Source: Burkholderiaceae bacterium (GTDB taxonomy: Bacteria; Pseudomonadota; Gammaproteobacteria; Burkholderiales; Burkholderiaceae_C). Taken from it: a DNA stretch of 64,000 nucleotides. The translations under genes were made by a program, and so were the position numbers. The notes beneath the pieces are model-generated. The model saw only the letters and a list, made by a program, of their open reading frames with translations. It had not been told where the DNA came from and did no database searches. This document shows positions 1 to 9,644 of this stretch, in pieces; position 1 is the first letter of the stretch, and each line of letters begins with the position of its first letter. The stretch spans positions 50,205-114,204 of the forward strand of contig JAURWR010000040.1 in NCBI GenBank assembly GCA_030654805.1, written 5' to 3'.

Positions 1-121
1 CTTTGCAGCGCCCGCATGTGCTGAAACGCGCCCCGCCGCTGGCTCGCTGGCGAGACGAGGCCCAGAGCCCACCGGGCCATCCCGCACGCGAATCCGAAGT
101 GCTCAGCACGAAGGTACCCCG

Positions 122-2419
122 ATGACCACCAAGAACGACAGCAAAACAGCCGAACTGCGCCGTGCCGCGCTCGAATACCACGAGTTTCCGACGCCGGGCA
201 AGATCGCGATCGCGCCGACCAAGCAGCTGGTGAACCAACGAGATCTGGCGCTCGCCTACTCGCCCGGCGTGGCGGCCGCCTGCGAAGAGATCGTGGCGGA
301 TCCGGCCAACGCCTTCAAGTACACCGCGCGCGGCAACTTGGTGGCAGTGATCACCAACGGCACCGCAGTGCTGGGCCTCGGCGACATCGGCCCGCTGGCC
401 GCCAAGCCGGTGATGGAGGGCAAGGCGGTGCTGTTCAAGAAGTTCGCCGGGATCGATGTGTTCGACATCGAGCTGGCGGAGCGCAACCTCGACAAGCTGA
501 TCGACACCATCGCATCGCTGGAGCCGACCTTCGGCGGCATCAACCTTGAAGACATCAAGGCACCGGATTGCTTCTACGTCGAACGCGCCTTGCGCAAGCG
601 GATGAAGATCCCGGTCTTCCACGACGACCAGCACGGCACGGCAATCGTCGTCGGCGCGGCGCTGCTGAACGCGCTGAAGGTCACCGGCAAGGACATCAAG
701 CAGATCAAGTTGGTCACCTCCGGTGCCGGCGCTGCGGCATTGGCGTGCCTGAGTCTTCTCGTGAAGTTGGGGCTGCCGCGCGAGAACATCTGGGTCACCG
801 ACCTCGCAGGTGTGGTCTACGAAGGTCGCACTGAACTGATGGACGAGGACAAGATCGTCTTCGCGCAGAAAACCGCGCATCGCAGCCTCGCCGACGTGAT
901 GCGAGGGGCCGACGTGTTCCTTGGATTGAGCGCCGGCGGTGTGCTGAAAAAGGAAGTCGTCGCAACGATGAGTCCTTGCCCGGTGATTTTCGCGCTGGCC
1001 AACCCGACACCGGAGATTCTTCCCGAGGAGATCAAGGAGGTGCGCAGCGACGCGATCATCGCGACCGGCCGCACCGACTACCCGAACCAGGTCAACAACG
1101 TCCTGTGCTTTCCCTACATATTCCGCGGCGCGCTTGATTCAGGAGCGACGACGATCACGGTCGAGATGGAGATCGCGGCTGTCCATGCGATCGCTGATCT
1201 GGCGCAGGCCGAGCAGAGCGAAGTGGTGGCCGCCGCGTATGCGGGTGCGAACCTCAGCTTCGGACCCGAGTACCTGATCCCCAAGCCGTTCGATCCCCGG
1301 CTGATGATGCGGATCGCGCCCGCAGTTGCCGAAGCCGCCGCAGCGTCCGGCGTGGCCGCCCGGCCGGTACTCGACATGGACGCCTACCGCGAGCGCCTGC
1401 AGAGCTTCGTCTACGCGTCGGGCACGACGATGAAGCCGATCTTCAACCTGGCCAAGCGCGCGCAGAAGAAGCGCGTCGCCTACGCCGAAGGTGAAGACGA
1501 GCGCGTGCTGCGCGCCGCGCAGATCGTCGTGGACGAAGGTCTGGCGCGTCCGACGCTGATCGGGCGTCCCGATGTCATCGCCACCCGGGTCGAGAAGTTC
1601 GGCCTGCGCCTCGAGGCGGGTCGCGATTACGACCTGGTCAATACCGACAAGGACGACCGGTACCGCGACTACTGGCAGACCTACCACCAGCTCACCGCGC
1701 GCAAGGGCGTCACAGCGCAATTCGCCAAGATCGAGATGCGTCGGCGTCTGACGTTGATCGGCTCCATGCTGCTGCACAAGGGCGAGGTCGACGGCATGCT
1801 GTGCGGCACCTGGGGAAACACCGCGCTGCATCTGAACTACATCGATCAAGTGATCGGCCTCCGGGAAGGTGCCCGGACTTTCGCCTGCATGAACGGACTG
1901 CTGCTGCCTGGACGTCAGGTGATGCTGGTCGACACCCACATCAACTACGACCCGACCGCCGAACAGCTGGCCGAGATCACGATGATGGCGGCCGAAGAAA
2001 TGGTGCGCCTGGGGCTGCGGCCGAAGGCAGCATTGCTCTCGCACAGCAATTTTGGCTCCAGCAACCACCCGTCGGCGGTGAAGATGCGCGATACCCTGAC
2101 TTTGCTGCGACAGGGTGCGCCCTGGCTCGAAGTCGACGGGGAGATGCACGGAGACACGGCCCTCGATGCCGACTACCGCCGTGGCCTGATGCCCATGAGC
2201 ACGTTGAGTGGCGAAGCCAACCTGCTGGTACTGCCGAACATCGACGCGGCGAACATCGCCTACAACCTGCTGAAAACAGCGGCTGGCGGCGGCATCGCCA
2301 TCGGCCCTGTGCTGCTCGGAGCGGCCAAACCGGTGCACATCCTCACGGCGTCTGCGACGGTGCGCCGCATCGTCAACATGACCGCGCTGACGGTGGCAGA
2401 CGCCAACGCGACTCGCTGA
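122..2419 (+). CDS. maeB: NADP-dependent malic enzyme with phosphotransacetylase-like C-terminal domain
   Basis: Converts malate to pyruvate and CO2 with reduction of NADP in the cytoplasm, feeding gluconeogenesis and NADPH supply. The 765-residue length is that of the MaeB class, with an N-terminal malic-enzyme half (about residues 20-400) and a C-terminal phosphate acetyl/butyryltransferase-like half (about 430-760). Visible motifs are [13 protein letters not shown], the nucleotide-site stretch [17 protein letters not shown] and FHDDQHGTA in the first half, and [13 protein letters not shown] opening the second. In this family the C-terminal half is generally regulatory (acetyl-CoA sensing) rather than catalytic. 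The ATG is preceded by a GAAGG-type ribosome site. It stands alone, and the next gene begins more than 200 bases downstream. Confidence 0.96.
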   Translation: MTTKNDSKTAELRRAALEYHEFPTPGKIAIAPTKQLVNQRDLALAYSPGVAAACEEIVADPANAFKYTARGNLVAVITNGTAVLGLGDIGPLAAKPVMEGKAVLFKKFAGIDVFDIELAERNLDKLIDTIASLEPTFGGINLEDIKAPDCFYVERALRKRMKIPVFHDDQHGTAIVVGAALLNALKVTGKDIKQIKLVTSGAGAAALACLSLLVKLGLPRENIWVTDLAGVVYEGRTELMDEDKIVFAQKTAHRSLADVMRGADVFLGLSAGGVLKKEVVATMSPCPVIFALANPTPEILPEEIKEVRSDAIIATGRTDYPNQVNNVLCFPYIFRGALDSGATTITVEMEIAAVHAIADLAQAEQSEVVAAAYAGANLSFGPEYLIPKPFDPRLMMRIAPAVAEAAAASGVAARPVLDMDAYRERLQSFVYASGTTMKPIFNLAKRAQKKRVAYAEGEDERVLRAAQIVVDEGLARPTLIGRPDVIATRVEKFGLRLEAGRDYDLVNTDKDDRYRDYWQTYHQLTARKGVTAQFAKIEMRRRLTLIGSMLLHKGEVDGMLCGTWGNTALHLNYIDQVIGLREGARTFACMNGLLLPGRQVMLVDTHINYDPTAEQLAEITMMAAEEMVRLGLRPKAALLSHSNFGSSNHPSAVKMRDTLTLLRQGAPWLEVDGEMHGDTALDADYRRGLMPMSTLSGEANLLVLPNIDAANIAYNLLKTAAGGGIAIGPVLLGAAKPVHILTASATVRRIVNMTALTVADANATR

Positions 2420-2645
2420 CGCCGCCTCAAGAGCCGCACGGTTCAGGGGCTTTGTGACGTTTCGAAGTCAGATTCGACCCCATTGAATAGCCCCCGCATG
2501 ACCCGGTTTACCTCAATCATGCGAAGCCATTAATGGATGTGAGCACATACTTATTGACAGGAAAGCATGCCCTGACTTGAGGCGCAGCCTTGAGATTTTC
2601 AGCTCGATTCGGTACCATCGGCCTTTCCGAATCAAGGGACAACCC

Positions 2646-3080
2646 GTGTTTTTCTCTGGCCCGTTGGGGGATCAGCAATGCATCGTCTGGTCAGCAAAAA
2701 CAGCCGCAATCGCTGTTTCATTGGCTGCCGCGCTGTGGGCTCCCGGAACGGTTTGGGCCAGGGATTCGCACCAAGAAGGCGTCGGCGAACGATCCGTCGT
2801 CGCATTGGAGCAACTCCCTGGCGAAGCCCGGAAAACCCATCGATTGATTCATTCGGGCGGACCGTTTCCATACAGCAAAGATGGAACGGTGTTTGCCAAT
2901 CGGGAGCGTTTGCTGCCAGCTCATACCCGTGGGTACTACCGCGAATACACCGTCCCGACCCCAGGTTCACGTGACCGAGGCGCCCGACGCATCATCTGCG
3001 GTGGGTTGCGGTTGGTGGCACCTGAGGCCTGTTTTTACAGCGGCGATCACTACGCGAGCTTCGGCCGCATCGTGCCGTGA
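2646..3080 (+). CDS. secreted barnase-type (RNase N1/T1 family) ribonuclease
   Basis: Predicted extracytoplasmic guanyl-preferring RNase of the barnase/RNase Sa family. The C-terminal 90 residues carry the family core: a Tyr-Arg-Glu-Tyr strand holding the general-base Glu, an ARRIICGG strand holding the Arg, and GDHYASFGRI holding the general-acid His. The N-terminus has a hydrophobic stretch (AAIAVSLAAALWAP) ending near VWA, a plausible signal peptide, so the enzyme is probably exported. The start is uncertain: the ORF track opens at TTG 2577, but GTG 2646 gives a normal signal peptide and is used here. The barstar-like inhibitor follows 39 bases later on the same strand, as expected for a nuclease that must be neutralised inside the producer. 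Family assignment is firm; export and role are inferred. Confidence 0.85.
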   Translation: MFFSGPLGDQQCIVWSAKTAAIAVSLAAALWAPGTVWARDSHQEGVGERSVVALEQLPGEARKTHRLIHSGGPFPYSKDGTVFANRERLLPAHTRGYYREYTVPTPGSRDRGARRIICGGLRLVAPEACFYSGDHYASFGRIVP

Positions 3081-3119
3081 TTGCCGCTCTGGTTTTTTGT
3101 CCATAGGAGGAACGAGTCC

Positions 3120-3515
3120 ATGCTTTTGCAGACCGTCCGTTCGAACATTGTTCAATCGATCCGCGCCTATAGCGTGGAGGATCTGATGCAGGCGGCGCAT
3201 AACGCCGATCAGCATTTCCTCTACGCCAATTTGACGACGGCCCAGGCCAAGCAGGATGTCCTGGACACCATCGCCGAGTCGTTCCTGTTTCCGGTTCATT
3301 TCGGCAAGAACCTCGATGCGCTCTACGACTGCATGACCGATCTGGTGCACAAGGCTGGCTCGCAACCTGGGTTCGTCGTGGTGCTGGAGCAGCTGCCCGA
3401 CAACCCTCGGTTTGACCGTGAGGCGCGTGAGCAACTGCTCGATGTGTTCCGGGATGCGGCCGATTTCTGGGCCGAGCGAAAGGTCCCGTTCAGGTGCTTC
3501 TATTCTTTTCAGTAG
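3120..3515 (+). CDS. barstar-family ribonuclease inhibitor
   Basis: Small acidic cytoplasmic protein of the barstar family that binds and blocks barnase-type RNases. The 131 residues contain the family pattern FPVHFGKNLDALYDCMTDL, followed by a Glu-rich C-terminal part ending in a strand (VPFRCFYSF). Start ATG 3120 is chosen because AGGAGG lies about 9 bases upstream; the track ORF opens earlier at TTG. It sits directly behind the barnase-like gene, so the two form a toxin-immunity pair. The TAG stop codon is itself the first base triplet of a strong hairpin (see 3513-3551). Barstar homologues are often found without a partner nuclease, so having both together makes the assignment more secure. 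Confidence 0.9.
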   Translation: MLLQTVRSNIVQSIRAYSVEDLMQAAHNADQHFLYANLTTAQAKQDVLDTIAESFLFPVHFGKNLDALYDCMTDLVHKAGSQPGFVVVLEQLPDNPRFDREAREQLLDVFRDAADFWAERKVPFRCFYSFQ

Positions 3516-3551
3516 CCCGCTCTCAAGAACTCGGTTCTTGGGAGCGGGCTA
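3513..3551 (+). terminator. 18-bp inverted repeat at the barstar stop codon
   Basis: Left arm 3513-3530 and right arm 3534-3551 pair over 18 bases with one G-T wobble and a 3-base loop (TCG). The left arm starts with the TAG stop codon of the barstar gene. There is no run of T after it, so it is not a textbook intrinsic terminator; it may act as a terminator or as an mRNA 3'-end stabiliser. Confidence 0.6.
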
Positions 3552-3556
3552 CCGAA

Positions 3557-3682
3557 ATGCCCAGCGCCTCCGAAAAGCCCGCCAAGCCTGCCGCCAAGAG
3601 CGCGGCGGGAGCGAACTTCGGCATGAACATGCCGCTGATGAGCAGCGCATTCGACACTTCGATGTGGTTGAACGCCGCCTGA
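3557..3682 (+). CDS. possible 41-residue protein, unknown function
   Basis: ATG-to-TGA frame just after the barstar hairpin and just before the bidirectional terminator. It encodes an Ala/Lys-rich N-terminus (EKPAKPAAKSAAG) and a Met-rich second half (GMNMPLMSSAF). No Shine-Dalgarno site is obvious, because the bases in front of the ATG belong to the hairpin arm. I do not recognise a family. Its position between two transcription-stop structures is the main reason to list it; it may not be translated. Confidence 0.25.
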   Translation: MPSASEKPAKPAAKSAAGANFGMNMPLMSSAFDTSMWLNAA

Positions 3683-3703
3683 CGGCGACTTGTTGAGCGA
3701 GGC

Positions 3704-3731
3704 AACAAGGCGGCCTGCGGGCCGCCTTGTT
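3704..3731. terminator. bidirectional hairpin between barstar region and rsmA
   Basis: Perfect 12-bp stem AACAAGGCGGCC / GGCCGCCTTGTT with a TGCG loop, lying between two convergently transcribed units. It is GC-rich, with AA/TT at the base of the stem on each side. Confidence 0.7.
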
Positions 3732-3746
3732 CATGGTCGCGTCAAC

Positions 3747-4505
3747 TCATCGAACCGCAGCGCACAACGCCAAGTACTCGGACACGGCAACCTCCTCGGC
3801 GCGGCGCTGCAGGTCGAATTCGCCCGCAAAGCCGCGCTCATCGAGCCAGCGGCCCAGCGTGTTGCGCAGGATCTTGCGGCGCTGCGAGAACGCCACGGTC
3901 ACCAGTTCACCCAGCAGCTGCGCATCGACATCGACCCGCGCTGGCAGAGGCAGCATGCGCACGACGGCCGATCGCACCTGCGGTGGCGGATCGAACGACT
4001 CCGGCTCGACATCGAGCACCGATTCGATCTCGTAGCGCCATTGCAGCATGACCGACAAGCGGCCGTAGGTCTTGCTGCCAGGACCCGCCGCCATGCGCTC
4101 GACAACCTCCTTCTGCAGCATGAAGTGCTGGTCGAGGACCTGCGCGGCCACCGGAAGCAGATGGAAGAGGATCGGCGTCGAGATGTTGTACGGCAGGTTG
4201 CCGACCACCCGCAAAGGCTGCCCGGAGGCCTCCGACAGAGCGGAGAAATCGACGTTCAACACATCGGCCTCGATCACATTCAATGCCGGCCAAAGTCGCA
4301 GGCGCGCTGCCAGATCGCGGTCGAGCTCGATCACGGTCAACCGCTCGCAGCGTTCGAGCAGCGGGAAAGTCATCGCACCGAGGCCCGGCCCGATTTCGAC
4401 CAGCGCTTCGCCCGGGCTCGGTGCGATCGCGTCGATGATGGCGCTGATGGCAACACGGTCGGTCAGGAAGTGCTGCCCGAAGCGCTTGCGTGCGATGTGG
4501 GTCAT
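3747..4505 (-). CDS. rsmA: 16S rRNA (adenine(1518)-N6/adenine(1519)-N6)-dimethyltransferase
   Basis: KsgA/RsmA dimethylates two adjacent adenines in the 3'-terminal hairpin of 16S rRNA during late 30S assembly. The 252-residue protein begins with the family hallmark RFGQHFLTD, has the SAM-binding loop [11 protein letters not shown] and the catalytic NLPYNIS motif, and ends with the helical C-terminal domain ([13 protein letters not shown]). ATG 4505 gives the expected [13 protein letters not shown] start. It lies downstream of surA and lptD on the same strand, the conserved proteobacterial order lptD-surA-(pdxA)-rsmA; pdxA is not in this cluster. Confidence 0.97.
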   Translation of the reverse strand: MTHIARKRFGQHFLTDRVAISAIIDAIAPSPGEALVEIGPGLGAMTFPLLERCERLTVIELDRDLAARLRLWPALNVIEADVLNVDFSALSEASGQPLRVVGNLPYNISTPILFHLLPVAAQVLDQHFMLQKEVVERMAAGPGSKTYGRLSVMLQWRYEIESVLDVEPESFDPPPQVRSAVVRMLPLPARVDVDAQLLGELVTVAFSQRRKILRNTLGRWLDERGFAGEFDLQRRAEEVAVSEYLALCAAVR

Positions 4506-4565
4506 CAGCGCTCCTGCACCGTCTGACCACGCAGGATCATCAACACGGCTGCATTCAGCGTGCGA

Positions 4566-5906
4566 TCACTGGGGCGGATCGCGCAACTCCACATAAGCGC
4601 GGGCTCGCAGTTCACGGGCCCACTCGGCGTAGGCCTCGTCGTACTTTTTCTCACGCAGCACGTTGCGGGCTTGGTCCCGCTCCTGCTTGGTATCGAGCGT
4701 TGCCTGCCGTCGTTCAACGACCTGGATGAGATGCACGCCGAATCGCGAGACCACCGGGTCGGAGATACCGCCGATGGGCAGCGCATTCATCGCCTCTTCG
4801 AACTCCGGCACGAAGGTGCCCGGCGAGGTCCAGCCCAGATCGCCGCCTTGAGGGGCACTGCCGTCTTCGGAGTTGTCTTTCGCGAGTTGCTCGAAACTGC
4901 TGGTGCCGGCCTGAACCTGCCGCTTGAAACCGGCCAGGCGGCGCGCCGCTGTAGCCTGATCGAACTCAGCGGTGATCTTCAGCAGGATGTGGCGCGATCG
5001 AGTCTCGGGGACCGAGAAGGCCTGACCGTCACGACGCTCCACGAGCTTCAAGACATGAAAACCGGCCCCGGTGCGCAGCAGCGAGTCGGCCACCTGTCCA
5101 CTCTTCAATCCTCGGATCAGTTCGACGAACGCATCCGGCAAGCGGTCCGCCGCGCGCAGACCGAGCGCACCACCCTGGGCCTTGTTCGCATCCTCAGAGA
5201 TTTCGAGCGCCACGGCTGCGAATGATTCGCCCGCCTTGGCGCGAGCCAGCGCAGCCTCCGCGCGCGCCTGGCGTTCGGCGATCAACGACTCGGTGGCGTT
5301 CTCGGGCACCGTGACGAGAACCTGCGCGATGTTGTACTCGGTGCGCGATGACGACTCGGAACGCTGCTTGGAGATCAGGGCATCGATGTCGGCTTCGGTG
5401 ATTCGGATGCGTGCCTGAACCTCCCGCTCGCGCACGCGCTCGACCAAGATCTGGTCACGGAGGTTCTTGCGAAAGCGTGCAAAGTCGATGCCGTCCTCGG
5501 TCAGCCGCTGGCGCAGCTGCGCCAGCGTCACCTGATTCTGCGAGGCCACATTGGCTACGGCACGATCGAGCTCGCTGTCATCGATGCGCTGTCCACTCTC
5601 ACGCGCGTGCGTGATCTGGGCGCGCTCGTCTATCAGCAGATCGAGCAACTGGCGACGCAATTCGGCTTCAGGCGGCAACGCCGTCTTGGTGCGCACCGCG
5701 TTTTCCCGCACGCGCGCCAAACGCTGCTCCACTTCGAGCGCAGTGACCAGTTCCTGGTTCACCACGGCGAGGATGAAGTCGCCGCTGCGCGCGGAGGCAT
5801 TCGACGCTCCAATGCGCGGCGCCTGGGCCGCAGCCGGTGAGGGCAGACTGACAAGCGCGCCAATGGCTACGGCAGCTACAACGATCGATCTCAAGGCGTC
5901 AGTCAT
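4566..5906 (-). CDS. surA: periplasmic peptidyl-prolyl isomerase / outer-membrane protein chaperone SurA
   Basis: Periplasmic chaperone that escorts unfolded beta-barrel proteins, including LptD, to the BAM machinery. The 446 residues show a signal peptide (VAAVAIGALVSLPSPAAAQA), an N-terminal chaperone domain (FILAVVNQELVTALEVEQRL) and two parvulin-type rotamase domains; the second begins near SRHILLKI and contains GGDLGWTSPGTF. ATG 5906 (MTDALRSIV) is chosen over the longer track ORF because it gives a clean signal peptide. It overlaps the last 8 bases of lptD, implying translational coupling of this chaperone with one of its main clients. Confidence 0.95.
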   Translation of the reverse strand: MTDALRSIVVAAVAIGALVSLPSPAAAQAPRIGASNASARSGDFILAVVNQELVTALEVEQRLARVRENAVRTKTALPPEAELRRQLLDLLIDERAQITHARESGQRIDDSELDRAVANVASQNQVTLAQLRQRLTEDGIDFARFRKNLRDQILVERVREREVQARIRITEADIDALISKQRSESSSRTEYNIAQVLVTVPENATESLIAERQARAEAALARAKAGESFAAVALEISEDANKAQGGALGLRAADRLPDAFVELIRGLKSGQVADSLLRTGAGFHVLKLVERRDGQAFSVPETRSRHILLKITAEFDQATAARRLAGFKRQVQAGTSSFEQLAKDNSEDGSAPQGGDLGWTSPGTFVPEFEEAMNALPIGGISDPVVSRFGVHLIQVVERRQATLDTKQERDQARNVLREKKYDEAYAEWARELRARAYVELRDPPQ

Positions 5907-8373
5907 AAAAGGAGAAAGTGTTCTGGGAGCTCGCCGGCGCGTCTCGCAGCAGCCGGTAACCAGGGACATTGTCCTTCAGCACCTGGAGCGGATTGGACCC
6001 GAGCCGCGAGAGGCCGACCAGTTCGAGCTGGAAGAGCAAACGCGTTGTGGCTTCGGCCTGTCCGGTAGAGAGCCGCTCGGCCACGACCCGCGTGATCCAG
6101 CAGCCGGCATCGTATTCGAGCCCGAGGATCGCATCGACGAGGCGGCTGTCGCGGGTGCTGTAGTTGACGCGGCCGACGGTGTAGAGCGAACCGTTGCAAC
6201 TGGCCGGATCGCCACGTGACTCGCCAGCAAGATTGCGGGCGTCGGGGGTGCGCCCAAAGATCGGCCACTGCCAGCCAAGCTCCAGCTGCTCGCTCAAGTT
6301 TCGCGTCTGCCGGAAGACCGCACTGACGGTGTGGAACGGCTTCGGGGAATACGCCGCGCCGACGGTCGATCGCACGCTCGCGCCAAGCTGCGGGCTGTAC
6401 TGCATCGTGGCCGACAACGACCAGTTGGGAATCACGCTCGTCGATCCGAGCAACAGCAGATCCGAGATGCGCTGCGTGAGCGTGGTGCCCTGGGGCGTGA
6501 CCCGCTGGTCGCTGAACAGGTAGCGCTGCACCACGCCGAGTCGCATCGACTCGCCACCGCTGATTGGATCAAGCAGGCGGGTGGTCACTCCAGCGGTCAA
6601 CTCGTGGGAGTCTGAAACACGGTCGACACCGGAGAATGCGTTCTCGGTGAATATCGACTCGAAGTTGAAGTCACGGGGCGCGGAATCAAAGTTCGGCAGG
6701 AAGCTCTGCTTGCGGTAGGGCGTGTTGACGTACAGCAGCCTCGGCTCCAGCGTCTGACGCAAGTCCTTGCCAAACCAGGACGAGTCCCGCTCCAGCACCC
6801 AGGCGCTGTCGAGGCTGAAGGTCGGTATCACGCGCGTGGCCTGCTTGCGGCCGTCAGACATCGGGCTGTCGAGAGAATATGACGCGGCGTTCACGGACAC
6901 CTTCGGTGCCAGCGTCCAGCCGGGTGTCACCCACGGCCAGCTGAGGCTGGCAAGCGCATGCGCGCGCAGGCCGGTCAGGCGATTCGCGTTATTGACACTA
7001 CCGATCGGGTTGGCAAACCGGTTGAACTCGCCCTCGAACTCGACCTCGAAGCCTTCGCCCACCGACTGCAGGGTCCGGGCGCCGATCTGCGGCAGGCGCT
7101 CGTACGGCGCGTCGATCAGGCTGCCTGCGTTTTGTAGAACCTGCCATCGCATCGCCCGAACATAAGTCGTCCATTCGCCAAATGGGCGCGTCGCCTGGAT
7201 GTCGGAAAGCTGCAGCCGCGGCGTGATGGTGTTCAGGTCGCGCCGGAAGTCCTTCCAGTAGTTGTCGTCGGAGACACGCTGCACCTGGATTCTCAGGCGC
7301 GTCTCGTCAGGCCACGCAACCTCGTGCTTTGCCCCGAACGAATACCGCTCTCGACCCGCCTCGCGGTCGTTGGGCAACAGGTTCAGGTTGAGCTCACCGT
7401 GATAGTTCTCCTCGAGGTAGCGAAACTCGCTGCCCAGACCCACTCCGCGCCGAAGGCTGGCCGAGGGGGTGAAGGTCGCATCCCGATTCGGCGCGATGTT
7501 CCAGTACCAGGGCACCTCGACGCGCACGCCGCTGCGGCTGTCGATGGCGACGCTCGGGGGCAACCAACCGGACTTGCGCTCATCGGTCAGCGGAAAGCTC
7601 AACGCCGGGGCCCAGAGGATGGGCACGCCGAGGAAACGCAGCACCGCTCCCTCGGCAATGCCTTCGTTGTTGTTGAAGTCCATCTTGACGCGGTCGCTGG
7701 TCAACAGCCAGTCCGGGTCTCCGCTGCCGTCGGCCGGGCAACTGCTGTATGTCGCTTTTGTCGCGACCGTGCGTTGGCTGTCGATGAAATCGATGCGCTC
7801 GGCCTTTCCGCCGGCTGCGGTACGACCGAAGTAGTACGTCGGATGGATGAAGTACCCCTCGAAGCGCTGGACCTTCAATTGCAGCTCGGGGCCGGTGTAG
7901 CGGTTGCCTTCCTGGTTGATCTTCACGTTTCCACGTGCCAGTGCGAGGTCTTCGACCTGGTCATAGCTCAACAGGTCGGCCTGCAACGTCAGGTCGCCAC
8001 GGCGAAGCACCGCGTCGCCTTCGGCAATCGTCTCCAGATCGGGACGACCGCGCACCTTTTGCGCAAGCACCGCGATCGGCAACTGCTTGCCGGCCTCACC
8101 GCGAGGCAGCGGCAGCAGCTTGGGGGAGAGCCGCAACTCGATGCCGGAGTCGGTAATCAACGGCAGCACCGGGATCTGTGCGGCGGCCGGCGCTGCGGCA
8201 GGTATCGGGACCGAGCCAATGGGCGGCCGACCCCACTGCGCCCAGGCTGGGCCACCGGCCGCCAGCAGCGCTGCGGTCAGTGGCAGCAGCGGCCATGCAC
8301 GGCCGCAACCCGGTGCGACAAGGGATGTCGAGCCGCCGGGACACAGCAAACGGACGAGTGGACGAGGCAGCAA
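5899..8373 (-). CDS. lptD: LPS-assembly outer-membrane protein LptD
   Basis: Outer-membrane beta-barrel that, with LptE, inserts lipopolysaccharide into the outer leaflet. An OstA/LptA-like N-terminal domain (about residues 70-230, with GDAVLRRGDLTLQAD and the LKVQRFEGYFIHPTYYFG region) is followed by a long barrel rich in aromatic strands. The product is about 820 residues. The start is uncertain: the track ORF runs to 8664 through low-complexity sequence, and no ATG in this frame precedes the signal peptide (LLPLTAALLAAGGPAWAQ). TTG 8373 is a tentative choice without a clear ribosome site. Several Cys residues (YSSCPAD, PASCNGS, DAGCWI) could form the disulfides seen in LptD. It is divergent from the sugar-kinase gene and coupled to surA. 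Confidence 0.93.
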   Translation of the reverse strand: MLPRPLVRLLCPGGSTSLVAPGCGRAWPLLPLTAALLAAGGPAWAQWGRPPIGSVPIPAAAPAAAQIPVLPLITDSGIELRLSPKLLPLPRGEAGKQLPIAVLAQKVRGRPDLETIAEGDAVLRRGDLTLQADLLSYDQVEDLALARGNVKINQEGNRYTGPELQLKVQRFEGYFIHPTYYFGRTAAGGKAERIDFIDSQRTVATKATYSSCPADGSGDPDWLLTSDRVKMDFNNNEGIAEGAVLRFLGVPILWAPALSFPLTDERKSGWLPPSVAIDSRSGVRVEVPWYWNIAPNRDATFTPSASLRRGVGLGSEFRYLEENYHGELNLNLLPNDREAGRERYSFGAKHEVAWPDETRLRIQVQRVSDDNYWKDFRRDLNTITPRLQLSDIQATRPFGEWTTYVRAMRWQVLQNAGSLIDAPYERLPQIGARTLQSVGEGFEVEFEGEFNRFANPIGSVNNANRLTGLRAHALASLSWPWVTPGWTLAPKVSVNAASYSLDSPMSDGRKQATRVIPTFSLDSAWVLERDSSWFGKDLRQTLEPRLLYVNTPYRKQSFLPNFDSAPRDFNFESIFTENAFSGVDRVSDSHELTAGVTTRLLDPISGGESMRLGVVQRYLFSDQRVTPQGTTLTQRISDLLLLGSTSVIPNWSLSATMQYSPQLGASVRSTVGAAYSPKPFHTVSAVFRQTRNLSEQLELGWQWPIFGRTPDARNLAGESRGDPASCNGSLYTVGRVNYSTRDSRLVDAILGLEYDAGCWITRVVAERLSTGQAEATTRLLFQLELVGLSRLGSNPLQVLKDNVPGYRLLRDAPASSQNTFSFYD

Positions 8374-8519
8374 AGGCGAAGAAATGCAGACGGGAGGAGG
8401 TGGCGCAGGCCACAAGCGCGAACGGCGGTTTGTAAAATTGATTATCCATGAGGGTGTGGCAGCGACTGCCCCCGTATGACCCGCCTTTTTGCCCCTGCGC
8501 GCCGACCCGCCGCCCTTCC

Positions 8520-9626
8520 ATGACCCCTCTGACTTCCTCCATCGCTCCTGATGTTCAACCTGGCGTGGTCTGGGCCGACCCGGTCCGACGCGATGGCTTC
8601 CATTGCTGGATCGACGCGATCGCTCCCGTGCATGGCCTGCGCGCCGAGACGCTGCGGCCCGCATCCAGTGACGCGAGTTTCCGGCGCTACCTGCGCATCG
8701 ACGGCACCGCGACCAGCTTCATCGTGATGGATGCGCCACCCACACACGAGGACGTGCGCCCCTTCGTGGCCGTGGCCTCTCTGATACGGGACGCACACCT
8801 GAACGCGCCCCACGTGCTGGCACAGGATGTCGAGCACGGCTTCTTGCTGCTGAGCGACCTCGGCTCCCGGCTCTACCTCGGAGAGTTGCAGACCGCGGTG
8901 GCAGTTGAGGACCATCCCACTGTCGAACGCCTGATGCGCTCCGCGATGTCGGCACTGGTCGCGTGGCAGCAGCGCGTCGATGCGAGTACCTTGCCGGCGT
9001 ACGACGACGCGCTGCTGCGACGCGAGCTGGCGCTGTTTCCCGAGTGGTGCGTGCAGCGCGAGTTCGGCGTCACCTGGACCGCCGACGAGCAGGCGACCTG
9101 GGCCACCACCTGCGACCTGCTGGTGAACAGCGCGCTGGCCCAGCCGACGGTGGCGGTGCACCGCGACTACATGCCGCGCAACCTGATGGTGTGCGATGCA
9201 ACCGCAGTCGGCGAGGACGTGCTGGCCAGCCCTGGCATCCTCGACTTCCAGGACGCGGTGCGCGGACCGATTAGCTACGACGTGGCGTCAATGTTGCGCG
9301 ACGCTTTCATCAGCTGGGACGAGGAACAGGAGCTCGACTGGGCGATCCGCTACTGGCAGCAGGCGCGCAAGGCCGGCCTGCCGGTGCCGGCCGACTTCGG
9401 CGAGTTCTGGAAGCCTCTCGAATGGATGGGCCTGCAACGCCATCTGAAAGTGCTGGGCATCTTCTGCCGCCTCAAGCACCGCGACGGCAAGCCGGCCTAC
9501 AGCACCGACCTGCCTCGGTTCTTCCACTACGCACACAAGGTGGCAACTCGATACGAAGGCCTGGGCCCGCTGGCGCGTCTGATCGAGCCGCTGATGGGTG
9601 CCACGCGAGTCGACGCGTTCTACTGA
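8520..9626 (+). CDS. amgK: aminoglycoside-phosphotransferase-fold kinase, AmgK-like (N-acetylmuramate/N-acetylglucosamine 1-kinase)
   Basis: Predicted small-molecule kinase of the APH/choline-kinase fold. The 368 residues hold SSDASFRRYLRI near the N-terminus, LLLSDLGSRLYL, the catalytic loop HRDYMPRNLMV (HxDxxxxN) and the metal-binding DFQDAVRGPISYD. The same family in Pseudomonas includes AmgK, which phosphorylates MurNAc and GlcNAc at the anomeric position in a peptidoglycan-recycling bypass. Being divergent from lptD fits a cell-envelope role. Its usual partner murU is not seen here, so the substrate is inferred from family resemblance only. ATG 8520 is chosen because upstream codons of the track ORF lack conservation-like character. 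Confidence 0.75.
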   Translation: MTPLTSSIAPDVQPGVVWADPVRRDGFHCWIDAIAPVHGLRAETLRPASSDASFRRYLRIDGTATSFIVMDAPPTHEDVRPFVAVASLIRDAHLNAPHVLAQDVEHGFLLLSDLGSRLYLGELQTAVAVEDHPTVERLMRSAMSALVAWQQRVDASTLPAYDDALLRRELALFPEWCVQREFGVTWTADEQATWATTCDLLVNSALAQPTVAVHRDYMPRNLMVCDATAVGEDVLASPGILDFQDAVRGPISYDVASMLRDAFISWDEEQELDWAIRYWQQARKAGLPVPADFGEFWKPLEWMGLQRHLKVLGIFCRLKHRDGKPAYSTDLPRFFHYAHKVATRYEGLGPLARLIEPLMGATRVDAFY

Positions 9627-9644
9627 CCTTGCGGCGTCTGCGGC

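Noticed and set aside
1-121. Search for a riboswitch or a gene end upstream of maeB
   Set aside because: Too short and without a pairing pattern or coding frame that I can support.
1139-2338. 399-residue minus-strand ORF opposite maeB
   Set aside because: Arg/Gln/His-rich translation with no family sense; it is an antisense shadow of the malic-enzyme gene in high-GC DNA.
2577-2645. TTG start for the barnase-like ORF and a longer N-terminus
   Set aside because: The extra 23 residues are polar and would sit before the signal peptide; GTG 2646 gives a normal secretion signal.
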